This document shows positions 60,676 to 64,000 of a DNA stretch of 64,000 nucleotides, piece by piece. Position 1 is the first letter of the stretch. Every line of letters begins with the position of its first letter. The position numbers and the translations under genes are program-made. The notes beneath the pieces were generated by a model, which worked only from the letters and a program-made list of their open reading frames with translations, searched no databases and was not told where the DNA came from. The stretch spans positions 124,001 through 188,000 of the forward strand of contig MU405239.1 in NCBI GenBank assembly GCA_022836615.1, in the 5' to 3' direction. The DNA comes from Annulohypoxylon bovei var. microspora. Lineage: Eukaryota; Ascomycota; Sordariomycetes; Xylariales; Hypoxylaceae.

Positions 60676-62131
60676 CTAGTAGTCGTAGCGGTAGCAGAAG
60701 TGGCCGTTCACGGTGTTAAGGACATCCCGGACCTTAAGGTCGGGGCACTTGTCACCGCAGATGCCACCCATGTAGACCATGGTGTCGAGAGTGAGAGGCG
60801 CGCAGTTCTCGTTATCGGCGCAGCCGCTGATGGAGGTGGTGCGGGTAGCAACATCGTCAAGCTGCCACTTGCGGAAAGAGTAATCGACGAATAGATGGTG
60901 CATGAAGAAGGACGGGTCACCGGGGGAAGCGATGGCATCAGCCATGACACCACCAACACCGTTGTGGCCCTGAGCGTGGAAACTAGGATCCTGTTAGAAT
61001 TTGACAGATATTCAGTGGACATAGATAAACTTACGTGAACTCGACACAGCTGTGGAAGTCAGGGTACGAAGTACGAGACTTGCAGGTGTCCCAGGCGTTC
61101 TGGCCAGTCTGAGCAGTGACCTGCTCGTTGACGGCACGCTGAAGGCAGTGCATGTTGTCGGTGACCATGCCGGGTCCGAGGCTCAACTGCAGTCCGGAGA
61201 ATTTCTACGGTACTTGTTAGTCTTCATCTTTCTAGTTCGGCCGAAAAGACTACGGCTCTCGAAAGGGGCCAAAACTTACACCGTCCTTAACGCAGGTAGC
61301 GGCATTGTTGACAGGGGCGGCAAGGGAACCGAAATACTCGGGGGTGAAGATGGTAGCCTGAGCGAACTTTCCAGCCCACTTCTTCTCGTCCCACCAGGGG
61401 AAAGCCCGGTCGAAGCCACACTCATCGCGCATAACCTGCTCGAGGGCCCACACGTAGTAGCGATGCCATAGAAGGAACTTGTGCGTCTGCTGCGTGGTGC
61501 TCTTGCTGTGGATGTTGGGCGAGTAAGACTGGTGGAGGCGGACAAAGTCTTCAAAGCGGTTCTTTGAAGGACCGAACTTTCCGGAAGGCGCCTTGTTGAT
61601 CAAGCACACAAAGGCGTTGACGAAAGCCGTCTTGTCCGAAGAGGAGTAGTTGTCCCACTCGAAGCGGACGTTCGGGTTGGAGCAGTCGCCAGTAGCAGCG
61701 GCGCTGTTGGTGCTCTGAGCACTCTGAGTGCTCTGGTTGCTTTGAGTGCTCTCGGTACTCTCGGTGCTGTCGCTGCTCTCGTTGCTGGTGCTGACCTTCT
61801 CCTCCTGGAGTCCGTGAGACTCCTGTTCTTCCTGCTGCTGCTGCTGCTGCTGCGCCGGCTTCTTGTGAGCCATGGCAGCGTCCTGAAGCTTGCCGATGGT
61901 GTCGTCGAGAACGTCGTGGACGACCTCGTTCACAGCTTCGAAAATGCTGGAGATCGGCAGCGCGGTGAAGTTCGTTCCAACCAAATCCAACCTATTAATA
62001 GCATCCTCGATGGAAATCGAGTGGACTCCTCCAAACTGCTCCAGCGGCAGACCCTCGAGCAGGGGCATCCGCTTCATGGGAATTGAAGCGGCGGACGCCG
62101 CCGAAACAAACAAAGCGACGGCAACCTTCAT
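60676..62131 (-). CDS. Secreted tyrosinase (common central domain) with Gln/Ser-rich N-terminal spacer
   Basis: Exons 62131-61280, 61204-61035 and 60982-60676 give 442 residues. Introns 61205-61279 (GTAAGT...CTAAC...TAG) and 60983-61034 (GTAAGT...CTAAC...TAG) restore the domain. A signal peptide (MKVAVALFVSAASAAS) is followed by a helical region to about 90, a Gln run at 94-100, and an STE/STQ repeat stretch at 114-148. The central domain starts near 149. Copper-A candidates are His200, His208, His217 and His223 (LLWHRYYVWALEQ). Copper-B candidates are His343, His347 (FHAQGHNGVGG) and His370 (DPSFFMHHLFVD). Such type-3 copper enzymes oxidise phenols to quinones, for melanin, secondary metabolites or phenol detoxification. 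No cluster partner is adjacent. The copper-A spacing is unusual. An N-acetyl-6-hydroxytryptophan-oxidase-like activity is also possible. Confidence 0.94.
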
Positions 62132-63240
62132 GGTGATGTTTCTAATACTGTATATATAGGTACGTGTTATATATACACAGTAAATGAAAATAAACGAGTG
62201 GCAGACGATCAAGATCGCTAAGGAAAGGAAGAGACTAACTGAAGATACCGCAGCGGCGCCTCACCCGGTCTTATAGTCCCTCTGCCACTCTTACCGTTGC
62301 GGGTCCTTCTTTATCTTCTAAAAGCCCATTGTGGAGATGATTCCCCCGACTAGGTACTACTACGTGGTATAAAGAATAGTCGACCCCCGGTTCTATCGAA
62401 GGCGGCTGTCATCCGTGCACATCTTCTACATCGACCCTTGGGTCTACCCCATCTAGTAGCGCAGGTGGTGTGTTTAGATGCCGGGTTGGCGTGAGACTAT
62501 TGGTTCCCTCAGGCAATGCGGCATCTCGACAACCACGCGGTGTGCAAAAAGCTAGAAGCTGACCGTTATTACTATGTTGTATACAGCATACGAGATTAAC
62601 ATTGCTGTGGCGCTGTTGACGGGGCCAACTAGCGGGTCCTTCATCTGTGAAGACAAGGGGAAGCTGATCCTAACTGGGATCGAGTATCATACCCATAAGC
62701 TTACCAGGACGAATCGGGTAGCTGACTGCTGTGTCAGCCCTATTCTCAGCCAATCAAAGAGAACATAGATCAAAAGATTGACAGGGCCATGGTCAGTTAG
62801 CGGCTCCGCTAGACACGTTGAAACTTGGCTTCCAAAAATCGCGATACGAAGGAACAGCCTACTAGGAGTCGGCTCGCTTATTAACGTATTGGAGCGTACA
62901 TATGTATGCTATTCGAGATTTATCATGACGTTATGTATATATTTCGCGATTGACCAACGTTAACTATACATCATGCATACTATTTAAGGCAGCCCATACG
63001 ACTTCGAAGTAATAAACTACGGCCGTTACCCGTCTTTGGGGTATCGTGAAGCCTTGGTGAGCAGCTGAAAATAGTTCAGGGGTCAATAAGCCGCCATTGA
63101 TACATAGGTACTTTCGTTAAATTACCGTTAGATGTTCGACCGAGGTCTCCGAAGATACGGATCTGGAAACCAGGCGACCAACCAGGGAACCGGGATGCGT
63201 CAAGGGTTCATCGTCTCTTCTTTTTATGAGAAAAAAAAAA
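62132..63240. other. Intergenic; upstream of tyrosinase
   Basis: TATA-like words (TATATATA) lie about 20-50 bp upstream of the tyrosinase ATG. The rest shows no supported gene and ends in a run of ten A at 63231-63240, directly before the TIR element. Confidence 0.6.
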
Positions 63241-63297
63241 CAGTAACTCTAAATGTACAGGTGCTACTTTTTGAATCTACAGGTAAATCCACTTTTA
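63241..63297 (+). repeat. Left terminal inverted repeat
   Basis: 57 bp identical to the reverse complement of 63933-63989; identity stops at 63298 (C versus T). Confidence 0.95.
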
Positions 63298-63932
63298 CTC
63301 CACCATCTACTTTCTATTGGCTACTGCCCAACTTGCTTCCATTTTAAGAACTTTTCGACCGCAAAGACCTTTCAACCAATCAAAGCGCGTAAATCGCGTT
63401 TCTTACTTTCAAGTGTTTTCAGGCTATGACAGCCTTTTATATAAATATATAAAATAGTTTTATATATACTGTTTAATAAGGGCAATTGATTGATGTAAGG
63501 TGCATTCTTATTAGAAATGCGACGGCTTAGATATTGAGTAAAATATACGTTGTTGAATATTTACCTTAAGTAAGTGTGTTGACTTTGAGGGGTATCACGT
63601 GCCGCCGCCAAGAAATCATGTAGGCTTACTTTAAACCCCCAAAACACGCAAAAATAGCTGGTGCACTCAAAAGACTTTTATATCATTCGATCCGCTAGAT
63701 TCAAGGCTTCATAAATATATATATTATATTATTATAAGTATCATATTTCAGAAGTTATTCAGGTTTTTAAAAAGTATTCGTGTTGTAAGCTTAGACCATA
63801 AAAAGGTCACGTGGTACCCTTTGTGCCGCCACTCAACCTGTATAATAAGGGTTTTATGGAAAAAATATACTTAAGTACCTAAGTATTGTGGGGATACTAA
63901 GGGCTGCGCGATTAAACCAATGATATGTCGAA

Positions 63933-63989
63933 TAAAAGTGGATTTACCTGTAGATTCAAAAAGTAGCACCTGTACATTTAGAGTTACTG
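63933..63989 (-). repeat. Right terminal inverted repeat
   Basis: Perfect inverted copy of 63241-63297, followed by nine A before the window ends 11 bp later. Confidence 0.95.
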
Positions 63990-64000
63990 AAAAAAAAACC

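Larger units (their letters stand above)
63241..63989. mobile_element. MITE-like non-autonomous DNA element with 57-bp perfect TIRs
   Basis: The 57 bp at 63241-63297 (starting CAGTAACTCTAAATGTACAG) reappear as an exact reverse complement at 63933-63989. The whole unit is 749 bp. Its interior is AT-rich and has no open frame of note. Ten A precede the left end and nine A follow the right end, so an A-run of 8-10 bp may be the target-site duplication. That length would fit hAT (8 bp) or Mutator-like (9 bp) insertion better than Tc1/mariner (TA). No transposase is in the window. Confidence 0.85.

Overview
This window looks like nuclear DNA of a filamentous ascomycete (Pezizomycotina, most likely a Sordariomycete; the order cannot be read from sequence alone). 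The evidence is short GT-AG introns of about 40-135 nt with CTAAC/CTAAT-type branch sites, intron-split genes on both strands, long AT-rich intergenic stretches, pyrimidine-rich leaders, and characteristic gene families: a NIMA kinase, a fungal-type long choline kinase, SCO1, a secreted tyrosinase, a CE2-type esterase and a Mid2-like serine/threonine-rich membrane protein. No rRNA, tRNA or CRISPR was recognised.

Layout. Positions 1-5.7 kb hold a large minus-strand gene cut by the left edge: a low-complexity N-terminal half with four PAM2-like motifs and a long C-terminal coiled coil. After 5 kb without a gene comes a plus-strand Mid2-like membrane protein (10.9-11.8 kb). A four-exon small secreted cysteine protein (13.1-14.0 kb) follows; no single open frame shows it. 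A NIMA-type kinase (minus, 14.8-17.1 kb) and an ankyrin/double-BTB protein (plus, 18.0-20.0 kb) share a divergent 0.8 kb promoter. Two large gene-poor blocks (20.0-30.8 and 31.8-40.0 kb) flank a C2H2 zinc-finger gene (30.8-31.8 kb). A five-exon secreted SGNH/CE2-type esterase lies at 40.0-41.6 kb (minus), and a small coiled-coil, histidine-rich-tailed protein at 44.0-44.5 kb (plus).

From 46.7 to 57.1 kb four minus-strand genes follow each other: choline kinase, a class-II HAD hydrolase of the CECR5/YKR070W type, the mitochondrial copper chaperone SCO1, and a conserved-looking fungal coiled-coil orphan. A three-exon secreted tyrosinase lies at 60.7-62.1 kb (minus). The right edge carries a 749-bp non-coding element bounded by 57-bp perfect terminal inverted repeats and flanked by A9/A10 runs, which looks like a MITE or other non-autonomous DNA transposon.

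The genes do not form one pathway: there is no biosynthetic cluster and no operon-like arrangement. Three secreted or surface proteins (esterase, tyrosinase, small cysteine protein) and one surface protein (Mid2-like) sit in the gene-poor parts, while housekeeping genes (choline kinase, HAD, SCO1) are packed at 46.7-57 kb. The most interesting observations are the multi-PAM2-like coiled-coil protein, the TIR element, the hidden small secreted protein, a strongly over-represented intergenic palindrome (ACCTAGGT), and two unusual active-site layouts (tyrosinase copper-A region, choline kinase HSD). Exon structures were derived by hand from splice signals and reading-frame closure; two gene starts (left-edge gene and the 54.7-57.1 kb gene) could not be resolved.
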